Positions 1-8,726 of a stretch of 64,000 nt of DNA are shown one piece after another. Numbering within the stretch: the first letter of the stretch is position 1; each line of letters begins with the position of its first letter. Under the pieces are notes generated by a model, which saw only the letters and a list, made by a program, of their open reading frames with translations, was not told the origin of the DNA and ran no database searches. The stretch comes from Acidimicrobiales bacterium (GTDB lineage: Bacteria; Actinomycetota; Acidimicrobiia; Acidimicrobiales; Iamiaceae), in contig JAUJOW010000011.1 of NCBI GenBank assembly GCA_030447445.1, positions 1 to 64,000 on the forward strand, written 5' to 3'. A program made the position numbers and the translations under genes.

Positions 1-262
1 CGACGAGGTCGAGGGCGGCGATGCGGAGGAGCTCGTGCCGCTTCCAGGCCACCAGTCCCTCGGGCGATGCGACGTCGGGTTCGAGTCGCCGGGTCGGGTC
101 GGCCAGGAGGTCGAGGCTGGCGGCGTCGGTCTCGAGGAGTCGGGTGAGCGAGCGGCTGGCGGCGGTCACCGCCACCACCGCTCGGGCCAGGTCGGGGTCT
201 TCGGCCAGGCGGGTGTGGAGGCCGGGGTGGGCGGCCCCGAGGCGGTCGAGGGCCACGGCCAC
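1..262 (-). CDS. glnE: Probable glutamine synthetase adenylyltransferase, N-terminal part (runs off the window)
   Basis: Reading leftwards, the frame encodes a helical stretch with a segment like SRSLTRLLETDAASLDLLAD and then GLVAWKRHELLRIAALDLV, which matches the start of GlnE, the bifunctional enzyme that adenylylates and de-adenylylates glutamine synthetase in nitrogen control. Only about 87 residues lie in the window, so no catalytic motif is visible. The open frame reaches back to a TAG at 329-331 but has no ATG, GTG or TTG before the GTG at 260-262, although the family similarity seems to begin some 10-15 residues earlier. A non-standard start or an upstream indel is possible. The family call rests on recognition of the motif order only. 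Confidence 0.6.
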   Translation of the reverse strand, partial: MAVALDRLGAAHPGLHTRLAEDPDLARAVVAVTAASRSLTRLLETDAASLDLLADPTRRLEPDVASPEGLVAWKRHELLRIAALDLV

Positions 263-392
263 CTCGTCCGGCGCCGCCGACCGGGCGATCAGCGCGTGGA
301 GGTCGGCCGGGTGCCCGATGGAACGACCCTAGGCCGACCGCTGCGCCGGCTCACCGTGCACGTCCACCGACCCCACCCACCACCCTGGCTGC

Positions 393-409
393 GACCGCCT
401 TCGGCGGTC
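393..409. repeat. Short perfect hairpin with a TTC triloop between glnE and dacB
   Basis: GACCGCC-TTC-GGCGGTC forms a 7-bp stem in the 145-bp gap between the divergent genes. No T-run follows, so it is not a convincing terminator. The segment at 426-452 just downstream is similar, in inverted orientation, to 55798-55824. Confidence 0.4.
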
Positions 410-473
410 ACCGTCCACGCAGGGGCGGAACCCGGACGCCACTGCACGGTCAGGCGGCTGGCAAGGTGATGCG

Positions 474-1859
474 GTGATCCGTCGGGGCCCGAGGGGCGCG
501 CTGCTGGCGGCGCTCGTCGTCTCGCTGCTGTCGGTGCTCGGCGTCGTCGTCCTGCGCACCGACGAGCCGGCGGTGAGGCGGCCGGTGGCGGTCGACCCGA
601 CGGCTCCCACTGGGCCGTCGACCACCCCGACGACGACGATCCCATCGGCGCCGTCGACATCACCCTCGTCGCCGGCGACCACGACGGCGCCACCGCCGCC
701 CGCCGTCCTGCCGGCCGAGTTGCGAGCGGCGCTCGAGGGACGCCTCGCCGACCCCCGCTTCGACGGTGCCCAGGTCGGCGTCTCGGTCCGGATCGAAGGC
801 CTGGGCGAGCTGGCCTCGGGCGACGACGTGGCCCTGCTGCCGGCCTCGAACCAGAAGCTGCTCACGGCGATGGCCGCCCTCGAGGTCCTCGGCCCGGAGA
901 CGACACTGACCACCGAGGTCCGGGCCGTCGGTCCCGTGCAGGACGGTGTCGTGGCCGGCGACCTGGTGCTCGTGGGCGGGGGCGACCCCAGCCTCTTGCT
1001 CCACGGCCCTCACTCGCTCGATGGCCTGGCCGCCCAGCTCCGAGCCAGAGGGGTCTCACGGGTGGCTGGCTCGCTGGTGGGTGACGAGTCCCGCCACGAC
1101 GTCGCCCGGAAAGCCCCGGGCTGGCTCGACTTCCACGTCCCGGACCAGATCGGTCCGCTCTCGGCGCTGGCCGTCGACGGCAACCGCCTCCGCCGGGACG
1201 CCGCCTACCTGGCCGACCCGCTGCTCGGCAACCTCGAGCTGTTCCAGGAGGCGTTGGCCACCCAGGGCATCACCGTCGCCGGTGACCTCCGGCGGGGGCT
1301 GGCTCCTCCGGGGTCCACCGTCCTGGCCGCCGCCCGATCGCAGCCCGTCGCCACCCTCGTCGGCGGGATGCTGCGCACGAGCGACAACTTCACGGCGGAG
1401 CTGCTGTTGCGAGAGGTGGGCCGGCGCAGTACCGGCGAGGGCTCCACACCGGCCGGGGCGGCCGCCGCCGACGACGTGGCCCGCTCCCTCGGCGCCGAGT
1501 GGGTCGGAGTCACCGCCGACGGCTCGGGGCTCAGCCGCCAGGACCGTCGATCGGCGGGGGAGTGGCGACGGCTGCTCGACGCCGCCCGCCGGTCACCGTG
1601 GTTCGAGGCCGTCCTGGTGGGGCTACCCGTCGCCGGGCGCACCGGCACCTTGGAGGGCCGCTTCGGAGGCACGCCGGCCGAAGGGATCCTGCGGGCCAAG
1701 ACCGGCTCGATCATCGAGGGGCGAGCGCTCTCGGGTTACCTGGAGACCGCCGGTGGGCGCGCCGTCACCTTCTCGGTGGTGAGCAACGGCGGCTGCCCGT
1801 CGTGCACCGAGGCGGCCATCGACGACCTGCTCGTGGTGGTGGCCGCCGACCGCAGCTGA
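474..1859 (+). CDS. dacB: D-alanyl-D-alanine carboxypeptidase/endopeptidase (PBP4 family, peptidase S13)
   Basis: This is a penicillin-binding protein that trims or cleaves peptidoglycan cross-links outside the membrane. All three active-site motifs are present: SNQK at residues 125-128 (nucleophile Ser125), SDN at 303-305 and KTG at 409-411. Residues 8-27 form an uncleaved signal anchor or signal peptide, followed by a Thr/Pro/Ser-rich linker at 42-78 that would span the outer cell wall. The length (461 residues) is usual for actinobacterial DacB. The GTG start at 474 immediately precedes the signal sequence. In many Actinobacteria this gene lies near the tilS-hpt block; here it heads a separate run with nadE. 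Confidence 0.93.
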   Translation: MIRRGPRGALLAALVVSLLSVLGVVVLRTDEPAVRRPVAVDPTAPTGPSTTPTTTIPSAPSTSPSSPATTTAPPPPAVLPAELRAALEGRLADPRFDGAQVGVSVRIEGLGELASGDDVALLPASNQKLLTAMAALEVLGPETTLTTEVRAVGPVQDGVVAGDLVLVGGGDPSLLLHGPHSLDGLAAQLRARGVSRVAGSLVGDESRHDVARKAPGWLDFHVPDQIGPLSALAVDGNRLRRDAAYLADPLLGNLELFQEALATQGITVAGDLRRGLAPPGSTVLAAARSQPVATLVGGMLRTSDNFTAELLLREVGRRSTGEGSTPAGAAAADDVARSLGAEWVGVTADGSGLSRQDRRSAGEWRRLLDAARRSPWFEAVLVGLPVAGRTGTLEGRFGGTPAEGILRAKTGSIIEGRALSGYLETAGGRAVTFSVVSNGGCPSCTEAAIDDLLVVVAADRS

Positions 1860-1893
1860 CGGTCAGTCGATCGAGCCGGTTGATCGCCGTCGG

Positions 1894-1899
1894 TACGCT
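1894..1899 (+). promoter_or_regulatory. Candidate -10 box (TACGCT) for leaderless nadE transcript
   Basis: TACGCT ends six bases before the GTG start of nadE, so transcription would begin at or next to the start codon. No Shine-Dalgarno sequence precedes the GTG. The same geometry recurs at several starts in this window. Confidence 0.4.
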
Positions 1900-1905
1900 G
1901 GCGAC

Positions 1906-3702
1906 GTGGCTCGTCTGCGCGTCGCCGCCTGCCAGATCAACACCCGAGTCGGCGACCTCGACGGCAACGTCAGCCGCGTGCTCGACGCCATCCGGCGGGC
2001 CGAGGCGGCGGACTGCGACATCGCCGTGTTCCCGGAGCTGGCCGTCACCGGGTACCCCCCCGAGGACCTCCTCCTGAAGCCCCGCTTCATCACCGACAAC
2101 CGCCGGGCCGTCGAGCGCATCGCCGCCGGCACCAGCCGCTGCGTCGCCGTCGTCGGGTTCGTCGACGCCGGCCGTGACCTCTACAACGCCGCCGCCATCT
2201 GCGGGGGCGGCGCCATCAAGGGCGTGTACCGCAAGCAGGAGCTGCCCAACTACGCCGTGTTCGACGAGCTGCGCTACTTCGCTCCTGGCGACGACCCCGG
2301 CCAGCTCTACCTCGTGGGCGGCGTACGGGTGGGCGTGTCGATCTGCGAGGACGCCTGGAACCCCAGCGGTCCGATCGCCGACCAGGCCGACAGCGGCGCC
2401 GAGCTGATGGTCAACCTCAACGCGTCGCCGTTCGCCGAGGGGAAGCTGGCCCGCCGGGAGCGCATGCTCGCCACCCGGGCCGCCGACGCCTCCTGCGCCC
2501 TCGTCTACGTGAACCAGGTCGGCGGGCAGGACGAGCTCGTCTTCGACGGCGCCTCGCTCGTCTTCGACGCCGACGGCGAGTTGGTGGCCCGAGCCCCCCA
2601 GTTCGTCGAGGACGTCATGGTCGTCGACGTCACCGTCGAGCCCGTCTACCGCAAGCGTCTGCTCGACCCCCGTGGCCGGCCCACCGACGAGCTGTTGCCC
2701 CTGGCTCTGGCGCTGGGCGGCCACGGCGACCACGGCGACCGCGGAGACCAGGGCGGCCAGCCCGATCTCGACGGCCAGGAGCTGACCCGCGTCACCGGCG
2801 ACCGGGCCTCGGCCGACACCGCGCCGGTCGATCCACCGATCGCGCCGGCTCTCGACCCCGACGACGAGGTCTACGACGCCCTCGTGCTCGGCACACGCGA
2901 CTACCTCGACAAGAACGGCTTCTCCGATGTCGTCATCGCTCTCTCGGGCGGCGTCGACTCCACGCTCGTCGCCTCCATCGCCGTCGACGCCGTCGGGCCC
3001 GAGCGGGTGCACGGCGTGTCGATGCCGAGCCGGTACTCCTCGGACCACTCCCGCACAGACGCCGCCCGCCTGGCCGAGAACCTCGGCATCGACCTGCGGA
3101 CGATCGCCATCGAACCGGCCCACGCCGCCATGCTCGACATGCTCACCCCCAGCTTCACCGGGCACGAGCCCGACCTGACCGAGGAGAACCTGCAGAGCCG
3201 CATCCGGGGCATGACCGTCATGGCCCTGTCCAACAAGTTCGGCTGGATCGTCCTCACCACCGGCAACAAGAGCGAGATGGCCGTCGGCTACGCCACCCTC
3301 TACGGCGACACCGCCGGCGGCTACGCCGTGCTGAAGGACGTCTACAAGACCCGCGTGTTCGAGCTGTGCCGCATGCGCAACCGGCGGGCCGGCCACGAGC
3401 TGATCCCGGAGTCGGTGATCACCAAGCCCCCGTCGGCCGAGCTCCGCCCCGACCAGCGAGACGACCAGAGCCTGCCCTCCTACGACGAGCTCGACGCCGT
3501 GCTGATCCAGTACATCGAGCACGACCGCACCACCGGCGACCTCATCGCCGCCGGCCACGACGCCGACCTCGTGAAGCGGGTGGTGCGCCTGGTGGACGGG
3601 GCCGAGTACAAGCGTCGACAGACCCCGCCGGGGGTGCGGGTGTCGGCCAAGGCCTTCGGCAAGGACCGCCGGCTGCCGATCACCAACGCCTATCGCGGCT
3701 GA
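1906..3702 (+). CDS. nadE: Glutamine-dependent NAD+ synthetase
   Basis: It catalyses the last step of NAD synthesis, amidating nicotinate adenine dinucleotide with ammonia released from glutamine. The N-terminal nitrilase-type domain (about 1-270) carries the Glu-Lys-Cys triad: E44 in FPELAVTGYP, K110 in YRKQELPNY and C147 in SICEDAW. The synthetase domain (about 320-590) has the PP-loop SGGVDS at 347-352 and the conserved TTGNKSEMAVGYATLYGD segment. The two domains are joined by a Gly/Asp-rich linker containing HGDHGDRGDQGGQ that looks like an insertion. At 598 residues it is shorter than the ~680-residue mycobacterial enzyme and closer to the compact two-domain form. nadB and nadC lie 50 kb away in the same window. 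Confidence 0.95.
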   Translation: MARLRVAACQINTRVGDLDGNVSRVLDAIRRAEAADCDIAVFPELAVTGYPPEDLLLKPRFITDNRRAVERIAAGTSRCVAVVGFVDAGRDLYNAAAICGGGAIKGVYRKQELPNYAVFDELRYFAPGDDPGQLYLVGGVRVGVSICEDAWNPSGPIADQADSGAELMVNLNASPFAEGKLARRERMLATRAADASCALVYVNQVGGQDELVFDGASLVFDADGELVARAPQFVEDVMVVDVTVEPVYRKRLLDPRGRPTDELLPLALALGGHGDHGDRGDQGGQPDLDGQELTRVTGDRASADTAPVDPPIAPALDPDDEVYDALVLGTRDYLDKNGFSDVVIALSGGVDSTLVASIAVDAVGPERVHGVSMPSRYSSDHSRTDAARLAENLGIDLRTIAIEPAHAAMLDMLTPSFTGHEPDLTEENLQSRIRGMTVMALSNKFGWIVLTTGNKSEMAVGYATLYGDTAGGYAVLKDVYKTRVFELCRMRNRRAGHELIPESVITKPPSAELRPDQRDDQSLPSYDELDAVLIQYIEHDRTTGDLIAAGHDADLVKRVVRLVDGAEYKRRQTPPGVRVSAKAFGKDRRLPITNAYRG

Positions 3703-3706
3703 AGGG

Positions 3707-4606
3707 ATGCAAGTCCGCGGGGAGACCTCCCGGGCCACCAGCGGGACCACGCCGTCGCTGGCGCTGGTGGCCGCCTCCTTCCTCTGGGGCTCCACGTTCC
3801 TCGTGGTGAAGGACGCCGTCGACGACGCCGACGTCATGCCTTTCCTGGCCGCCCGCTTCCTCGTGGGGGCGGCCGTGCTCTGGCCGATCGCCCACCGCCG
3901 ACCCTCGGCGCCGATGGAGGTGCGCCACGGTGTGCTGGCCGGGACCGCCCTCCTCGTCGGCTTCGTGTTCCAGACCGTCGGCCTCCAGTACACGACCAGC
4001 TCCTCCTCGGCGTTCATCACCTACCTGCTCGTGGTGTTCGTGCCCGTCATCGGCGCCGTGCTCGACCGGCGGCTGCCGGGGCCGGTCACCGTGGCCGGCG
4101 TGGCCCTCGCCGTCGTCGGGCTCCTGCTGCTCTCCGGCGGCGTGGAGGGGTTCGGGCGGGGCGAGTGGCTCACCCTCGGCTGCGCCCTCTCCTTCGCCGT
4201 CCACCTGGTGATGCTCGACCGGACGAGCCACCGCCACGACGCCATCCGGCTCACCTTCTGGCAGGTGCTCACCGTCGGCCTCGGCTGCCTGGGCCCCGGC
4301 GCCGTGCTCGGTGGCTTCGGCTTCGCCGCCGCCACCTGGTCGGCCGTCGTGTTCACCGGCGTCGGTGCCACCGCGCTCGCGCTCCTCTGCATGGTGTGGG
4401 CGCAGCGCACCGTGCCGCCCACCCGGGCAGCGCTGCTGCTCCTGCTCGAGCCGGTCTTCGCCGCCGTGCTCGGCTACATGGTCGGCGAGCGCCTCGGCGG
4501 GCGTGGTTTCGTCGGGGCGGCGTTGATCCTCGTCGCGGTGCTGGCCGTCGAGTTCAGCCCGATGCTCCGCGACAAGCCACCGGTGGCCCGCCACGCCGAC
4601 GTCTGA
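3707..4606 (+). CDS. EamA/DMT-family transporter
   Basis: The protein has about ten hydrophobic helices arranged as two EamA repeats, roughly residues 15-145 and 150-285, with the family signature near the N-terminus (LVAASFLWGSTFLVVKDAV) and a matching second-half stretch ending PVFAAVLGYMVGERLGGRGF. Such proteins are typically inner-membrane exporters of metabolites or amino acids; the substrate cannot be told from sequence. It starts four bases after the nadE stop with GAAGGG at the junction, so it is probably co-transcribed with nadE. A related membrane function in NAD metabolism would be speculation. Confidence 0.85.
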   Translation: MQVRGETSRATSGTTPSLALVAASFLWGSTFLVVKDAVDDADVMPFLAARFLVGAAVLWPIAHRRPSAPMEVRHGVLAGTALLVGFVFQTVGLQYTTSSSSAFITYLLVVFVPVIGAVLDRRLPGPVTVAGVALAVVGLLLLSGGVEGFGRGEWLTLGCALSFAVHLVMLDRTSHRHDAIRLTFWQVLTVGLGCLGPGAVLGGFGFAAATWSAVVFTGVGATALALLCMVWAQRTVPPTRAALLLLLEPVFAAVLGYMVGERLGGRGFVGAALILVAVLAVEFSPMLRDKPPVARHADV

Positions 4607-4620
4607 TCGTGGGGGGCGGC

Positions 4621-6201
4621 GTGGGCGGTGACGACGTCGTGGTGGTGGGCGCCGGGCACAACGGGCTGGTGGCCGCCTGCTACCTGGCCCGGGCCGGCCG
4701 CCGGGTGGTCGTGTTGGAGGCGCTCGACCGGGCCGGCGGCGGGTCCCGCACCGAGGAGACCGTCCCCGGCCACCGCTTCGACCTCCACTCCGCCGCCCAC
4801 AACATCATCAACATGACCGCCATACCCGACGAGCTGGACCTGGCCGGCGCCGGGCTCACCTACCAGGAGATGGATCCCTTCTCGACCGCTGTCCACGGCG
4901 ACGGCCGCCGGGTCCGGTTCCACCGCTGCATCGACGCCACTGCGGCTTCCATCGCCGAGGTCGAGCCTCGCGAGGCGGACGCCTACCGGGCGTTCATGGA
5001 CGTGGCCGTGCCGATCATCCGCGCCGTGATGCCCGCCATCCGCGGCGAGCAACCGGTCCGAGAGCTCCCCGACCGGCTCGGCCACATCGCCCGCTTCCTC
5101 GGCCGTCGACCGCTCAACCGCACCGCCGAGCTGCTCGGCCCCTACGACACCTTGTTGCGACGGTGGCTCCCGAGCGACCTCACCCGCGCCCCGGTGGCTG
5201 CCTTCGCCGCCCACGCCGGCGTCGGCCCGTCGACCCCTGGCGGCGCGCTCTTCGCCTTCTGGCAGGCCGCCTACCACCTCCACGGCCAGTGGCACGCCCG
5301 GGGCGGCGCCCAGGGCCTGACCGATGCCCTGCTCGCCCGGGCCGGCGCGCTCGGCGTCGAGGTGCGGGTGGGGGCACCGGTCACCGCCATCGACGGCCGT
5401 GGTGGCCGGGTGCGAGGGGTGGTGGTCGGCGGGGACCGGCTGCCGGCCGCTGCCGTCGTCGCCGCCATCGACCCCACGCGGGCGCTGCTCGAGCTGCTCG
5501 ACCCGCCCCTCGGCGGCCGCACCGGCACCGATCTCGCCGCCGTCCGCCGGGGCAACGTGGTGCAGGCGCTCGTGCACGTCGCCACCGACCGGCTGCCCGG
5601 CTACCCCGACGCCCGACCCGGTGACTGGAACGGCCTGCAGAGCTTCGTCGACAGCCTCGACGACGTGACCGGCGGCTGGATCGCCGCCGAGGCGGGGCGG
5701 CTGCCCGACCCGCTGCCCACCTACGCGTTCACCCCCTCGGCCCTCGACGACACGCTGGCCCCGGCCGGCCACCACACCGTCTACCTGGCCTGCCCGACCG
5801 CACCGGCTCGCGTCGACGGCGGATGGGCGGCCCGGCGCGACGAGCTGGTGGACGCCGCCCTGGCCTCGGTCGAAGCCCGTGCCCCCGGCTTCGGGCGGTC
5901 GATCACCGGCGTGGCCGTGCGCACCCCGGCCGACATGGAGTCCGAGGGGTGGCCCGGGGCCCACCCCATGCACGTCGACATCGCCCTCGACCAGCTTGGC
6001 CCCTTCCGACCCACCCGGGCGCTGAGCGGCCACCGCACACCCGTGGAGGGGCTGTACCTCTCCGGAGCCGGGACGGCGCCCACCGGCGGCATCGCCGGCA
6101 CCCCCGGCCGACTGGCCGCTCGGGCTCTCGTCGACGACACGTCCGGGCGTCGAGCCGGCGGCCGGACGCTTGACCGGCCGGTCAGGCGGCGGCCACGCTG
6201 A
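4621..6201 (+). CDS. FAD/NAD(P)-dependent oxidoreductase, phytoene desaturase-like
   Basis: The N-terminus has the dinucleotide-binding fold VVVGAGHNGLVAACYLARAG followed by an acidic residue in LEALDRAGGGSRT, and the C-terminus has the second FAD contact LYLSGAGTAPTGGIAGTPGR, both typical of the CrtI/phytoene desaturase-like amino-oxidase superfamily. Length is about 526 residues. The start at GTG 4621 is preceded by GGGGGGCGG; an in-frame GTG at 4609, nearly touching the EamA stop, is the alternative. No carotenoid genes (crtB, crtE) are nearby. Instead two ferritin-like proteins and a conserved unknown follow on the same strand with a gap of 47 bases and then near overlaps, so this could be the redox partner of that group. 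The substrate is unknown. Confidence 0.85.
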   Translation: MGGDDVVVVGAGHNGLVAACYLARAGRRVVVLEALDRAGGGSRTEETVPGHRFDLHSAAHNIINMTAIPDELDLAGAGLTYQEMDPFSTAVHGDGRRVRFHRCIDATAASIAEVEPREADAYRAFMDVAVPIIRAVMPAIRGEQPVRELPDRLGHIARFLGRRPLNRTAELLGPYDTLLRRWLPSDLTRAPVAAFAAHAGVGPSTPGGALFAFWQAAYHLHGQWHARGGAQGLTDALLARAGALGVEVRVGAPVTAIDGRGGRVRGVVVGGDRLPAAAVVAAIDPTRALLELLDPPLGGRTGTDLAAVRRGNVVQALVHVATDRLPGYPDARPGDWNGLQSFVDSLDDVTGGWIAAEAGRLPDPLPTYAFTPSALDDTLAPAGHHTVYLACPTAPARVDGGWAARRDELVDAALASVEARAPGFGRSITGVAVRTPADMESEGWPGAHPMHVDIALDQLGPFRPTRALSGHRTPVEGLYLSGAGTAPTGGIAGTPGRLAARALVDDTSGRRAGGRTLDRPVRRRPR

Positions 6202-6248
6202 AGGCCGACTCGCCGTCCAACCGCCGTGACCCGGCGAGGGGGTTTCGC

Positions 6249-6914
6249 ATGGCCGATCCGAGAGCACCGCGGGCGCCGTTCGCGCCGTGGGACCGACGGG
6301 AGCTACCTGGCGCGTTCACCGTCGAGGAGTCCGCCGTTCGGGTCGGCCACTACAAGTGGATCGAGATGAAGCTGTTCGAGGTTCTGGGCGGCTGGGTGGC
6401 GACCGTGCCCGAGCTCGACGTCAAGATGCGCCTCGGCACCCACACCTACCACCACGCCTGGCACGCCGAGCTGTGGCACAAGCGGCTGCCCGAGCTGCGG
6501 GAGATGAACCCCGAGCGGCTCACCGGCCCACCCAACGACGAGCTGGTGACCTTCGTCGACGCCATGACCGAGCCCGAGGCCCCCGACCTCACCATCGAGA
6601 AGCTGGTCGGCGCCTACCGGGTGCTGATCCCGCACAAGATCGCCGCGTACACGTACCACCTCAACAACACGTCGACGATCACCGACGCCCCCACCATCCG
6701 CTCGCTCAAGTTCGCTCTCCAGGACGAGCTCGAGGACTGGCGAGACGGGGAGATGCTCATCCAGTCCCTCATCGCCAGCCCCGAGGAGGTGCGCCGGGCC
6801 GCCGACCACCAGGGTCGCCTGGAGCACCTGATGGTCCTGGCCGGTGGGATCGTCGGGCCGGGCTCCATCGGCGACAGCTCCGCGCCCGCCGCCGGCAACG
6901 GGGTGGTGTCGTGA
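6249..6914 (+). CDS. Ferritin-like (putative diiron) protein, first of an adjacent pair
   Basis: A 221-residue, mostly helical protein with no recognisable named family. Candidate metal ligands sit on predicted helices: E39 and E44 in KWIEMKLFEV, H68/H69/H72 and E74 in THTYHHAWHAELWH, H130 and H137, and E160/E162/D163/E168 in LQDELEDWRDGEM. The arrangement resembles a four-helix ferritin-like bundle but the ExxH pairs are less regular than in the next gene. The ATG at 6249 has GAGGGGG nine bases upstream. The stop overlaps the next start (GTGA), so the two proteins are translationally coupled. Hydroxylation, desaturation or iron handling are possible roles; none is shown by the sequence. Confidence 0.6.
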   Translation: MADPRAPRAPFAPWDRRELPGAFTVEESAVRVGHYKWIEMKLFEVLGGWVATVPELDVKMRLGTHTYHHAWHAELWHKRLPELREMNPERLTGPPNDELVTFVDAMTEPEAPDLTIEKLVGAYRVLIPHKIAAYTYHLNNTSTITDAPTIRSLKFALQDELEDWRDGEMLIQSLIASPEEVRRAADHQGRLEHLMVLAGGIVGPGSIGDSSAPAAGNGVVS

Positions 6915-7768
6915 AGCGCTCGCTGCCGGTGGACGAGCTGGCTCGCGATGACCGCTTCGTGCGCTCCTCGATCGAGGATCGCCTCACCGACCCCCGCTCG
7001 GCGGCGCGGGCGGGGGCGGTGGCCGAGGGCCGCGGGCGGCGTCGACGGCCCATCAGCCCGGACCAGCCGGGCGCGCCCGACGCCGCCCGGTCGCTCATGC
7101 ACGGCATCTTCGTGGGTGAGGTCCAGGCCCTCGAAGGAGCCGGGCGCACGTGCTGGGACTTCGACCTCGGCGCCGGCGACGACGAGGTGCCGTTCGAGCT
7201 GAAGCTCGACATGGCCCGCCAGTGCTGGGACGAGGCCCGCCACGTCGAGATCTCGTGCGCCCTGGCGGCGTGGATGGGCACCGCCATCGGTGAGTTCGCC
7301 GAGTCGACCATCCTCTACGAGGCGGCCTGCAACGACGACCCGGTCATGCGTCTCACCGGCGTCAACCGAGCCCTCGAGGGCCTGGCCATCGACGTGTTCA
7401 ACACCATGCGCGAGTTCGGTCAGGCCGCCGGTGACCCGGTGCTCGAGTTCTGCGAGGACTGGATGCTCGCCGACGAGGTGACCCACGTGAAGATGGGGTC
7501 GGACTGGCTGCGCCGGCTCACGGCCCAGGACCCCGACCGGCGAGCCCGAGCCCTCGAGTTCCAGAAGGTGGTCGACAAGCTGTTCTCCTACGGCGGGATC
7601 CGGGGCGACGACGACGACAGCCCGGTGCGTCTCGCCCGACGGTTCCGCGAGCTGGCCGGCTTCGCCGCCGCCGAGATCGACGAGATCGCCGAGCTGTCCC
7701 GGGAGGCGGCCCGCGACCGGGCGGCGAAGGCGTCGGCCCGGCAGTCCGCCTCCCGCCAGGGGGGCTGA
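6911..7768 (+). CDS. Ferritin-like diiron protein (DUF455-like)
   Basis: A 285-residue protein with a textbook diiron four-helix pattern: E70 or E75 in GEVQALEGAGR, E108xxH111 in CWDEARHVEIS, E156 in NRALEGLAIDVF, and E189xxH192 in LADEVTHVKMG. This repeated Glu...ExxH layout is that of ferritin-like oxygenases and the DUF455/MiaE-type proteins. An Arg-rich N-terminal stretch (residues 41-46) precedes the bundle. It overlaps the preceding ferritin-like gene by four bases and is followed after two bases by a small unknown gene, so the proteins are likely made together and may form a heteromeric diiron enzyme fed electrons by the upstream FAD protein. That functional link is inference. Confidence 0.75.
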   Translation: MKRSLPVDELARDDRFVRSSIEDRLTDPRSAARAGAVAEGRGRRRRPISPDQPGAPDAARSLMHGIFVGEVQALEGAGRTCWDFDLGAGDDEVPFELKLDMARQCWDEARHVEISCALAAWMGTAIGEFAESTILYEAACNDDPVMRLTGVNRALEGLAIDVFNTMREFGQAAGDPVLEFCEDWMLADEVTHVKMGSDWLRRLTAQDPDRRARALEFQKVVDKLFSYGGIRGDDDDSPVRLARRFRELAGFAAAEIDEIAELSREAARDRAAKASARQSASRQGG

Positions 7769-7770
7769 GG

Positions 7771-8301
7771 TTGCCGGTCAGCGTCAGCCCCGACACGTTC
7801 ACCCTCGTCGACTTCGACCCCGCCGCGATCGCCGAGACCGCCGAGGAACTGGTCGGCCAGGTCGGCCTCCCCGCCGGGCTCGACGTCCGGATCACCATCG
7901 ACGAGCGCACCCCGCTCGGTCGCGTCACCGTGGAGTCGCTGGAGCCACTGGTGCTGCGGATCGAGGGAGGCGCCTTCGAGGATCCGAAGCGGCCGCGGCA
8001 GCTGAGCCGAGCTCGAGTCGTCGACGTGCTCGGGCTCCACCTCTTCCAGGCCCGGGACCGTCTCGACCCGGCCTTCGGGGCGCCGCCGGTGGACGCCGAC
8101 GTGCCCATCGCCCACAAGGTGGCGTGGGACACCCACGCCATGGGGCGGGTCGAGCGTCTCGGTCACCCCGCCCAGCGCCAGCGCCGGCTCTACCACTTCC
8201 GCAACCGCCACGGCTTCACAGACGCCGCCGACGCCGCCTTCGACCGGCTGTGGTCCGCTGATCGCCTCAGCTGGCCGGAGCTAGTGGAGATCGTGGGCTG
8301 A
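7771..8301 (+). CDS. Conserved hypothetical protein, last gene of the diiron cluster
   Basis: A 176-residue soluble protein that I do not recognise. It starts with TTG at 7771, two bases after the preceding stop; the only alternative starts lie much further in. The first half is beta-rich (DVRITIDERTPLGRVTVESL) and the second is helical with many His and Arg residues (HPAQRQRRLYHFRNRHGF). The GHPAQRQRRLYHFRNRHG segment could bind metal or an anionic ligand. Its coupling to two ferritin-like genes suggests an accessory role such as assembly or substrate delivery. Its 3' end overlaps the opposing ABM gene by 21 bases. Confidence 0.6.
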   Translation: MPVSVSPDTFTLVDFDPAAIAETAEELVGQVGLPAGLDVRITIDERTPLGRVTVESLEPLVLRIEGGAFEDPKRPRQLSRARVVDVLGLHLFQARDRLDPAFGAPPVDADVPIAHKVAWDTHAMGRVERLGHPAQRQRRLYHFRNRHGFTDAADAAFDRLWSADRLSWPELVEIVG

Positions 8302-8574
8302 GAGGCCCTCGAGCAGGTCGAGCCGAGGTGGTCGCTCCAGGATGCCCTCGCAGGCCCTCGCCATCTCGACCATGGCGGTGTCGTCGAAGTGGGCCCGCTG
8401 TGCCGCCGGTGAGGCCCACTTCGAGATGACGACGAACCGGCCCGGCGTGGTGGCCGACGCGCACAGGTCGATGTTGCGGCACCCGTCGGCTCCCCGGGCG
8501 ACGACGACGTACTTGGCCAAGACGGCGAGGAGGGAATCGGGGGCGGCGGCGTCGAACTCCATGGTCACGATCAT
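8281..8574 (-). CDS. Antibiotic biosynthesis monooxygenase (ABM) domain protein
   Basis: A 97-residue single-domain protein with the dimeric alpha/beta barrel pattern of ABM proteins: a beta strand (MIVTMEFDAA), a helix ending before the conserved CRNIDLCASATTPGRFVVISKW strand pair (quoted length shortened here to CRNIDL and FVVISKW), then SPAAQRAHFD and a C-terminal helix-strand. Members degrade or oxidise small aromatic or quinone compounds, or only bind them. The ATG at 8572-8574 is chosen over upstream codons because homology of the family starts there. It is convergent with the diiron cluster and divergent from the sigma factor gene, so its promoter must lie in the 8575-8726 gap. Confidence 0.75.
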   Translation of the reverse strand: MIVTMEFDAAAPDSLLAVLAKYVVVARGADGCRNIDLCASATTPGRFVVISKWASPAAQRAHFDDTAMVEMARACEGILERPPRLDLLEGLSAHDLH

Positions 8575-8726
8575 CGTCTCGACGTCGTCGGCCACCCCGG
8601 CCCCTCTCCCGACACCCACCAACCCCTGGTTGGCGACCTTGACCGGGTCGGTATCGTAGTCAACGAAGCTTCGGTCCCCCGGGCCCCCGAGCGGTCCGGT
8701 CGCCGACGACGCCGCTGCGACACGCC

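Noticed and set aside
1765-4020. A long reverse frame opposite nadE.
   Set aside because: It is antisense shadow of nadE: Val/Gly/His/Asp-rich composition, no start signal and no domain; the plus strand has the full conserved enzyme.
4165-4620. An N-terminal extension of about 150 residues on the FAD oxidoreductase.
   Set aside because: It overlaps the EamA transporter gene in another frame and is Arg/Pro-rich; the Rossmann fold begins within a few residues of GTG 4621.
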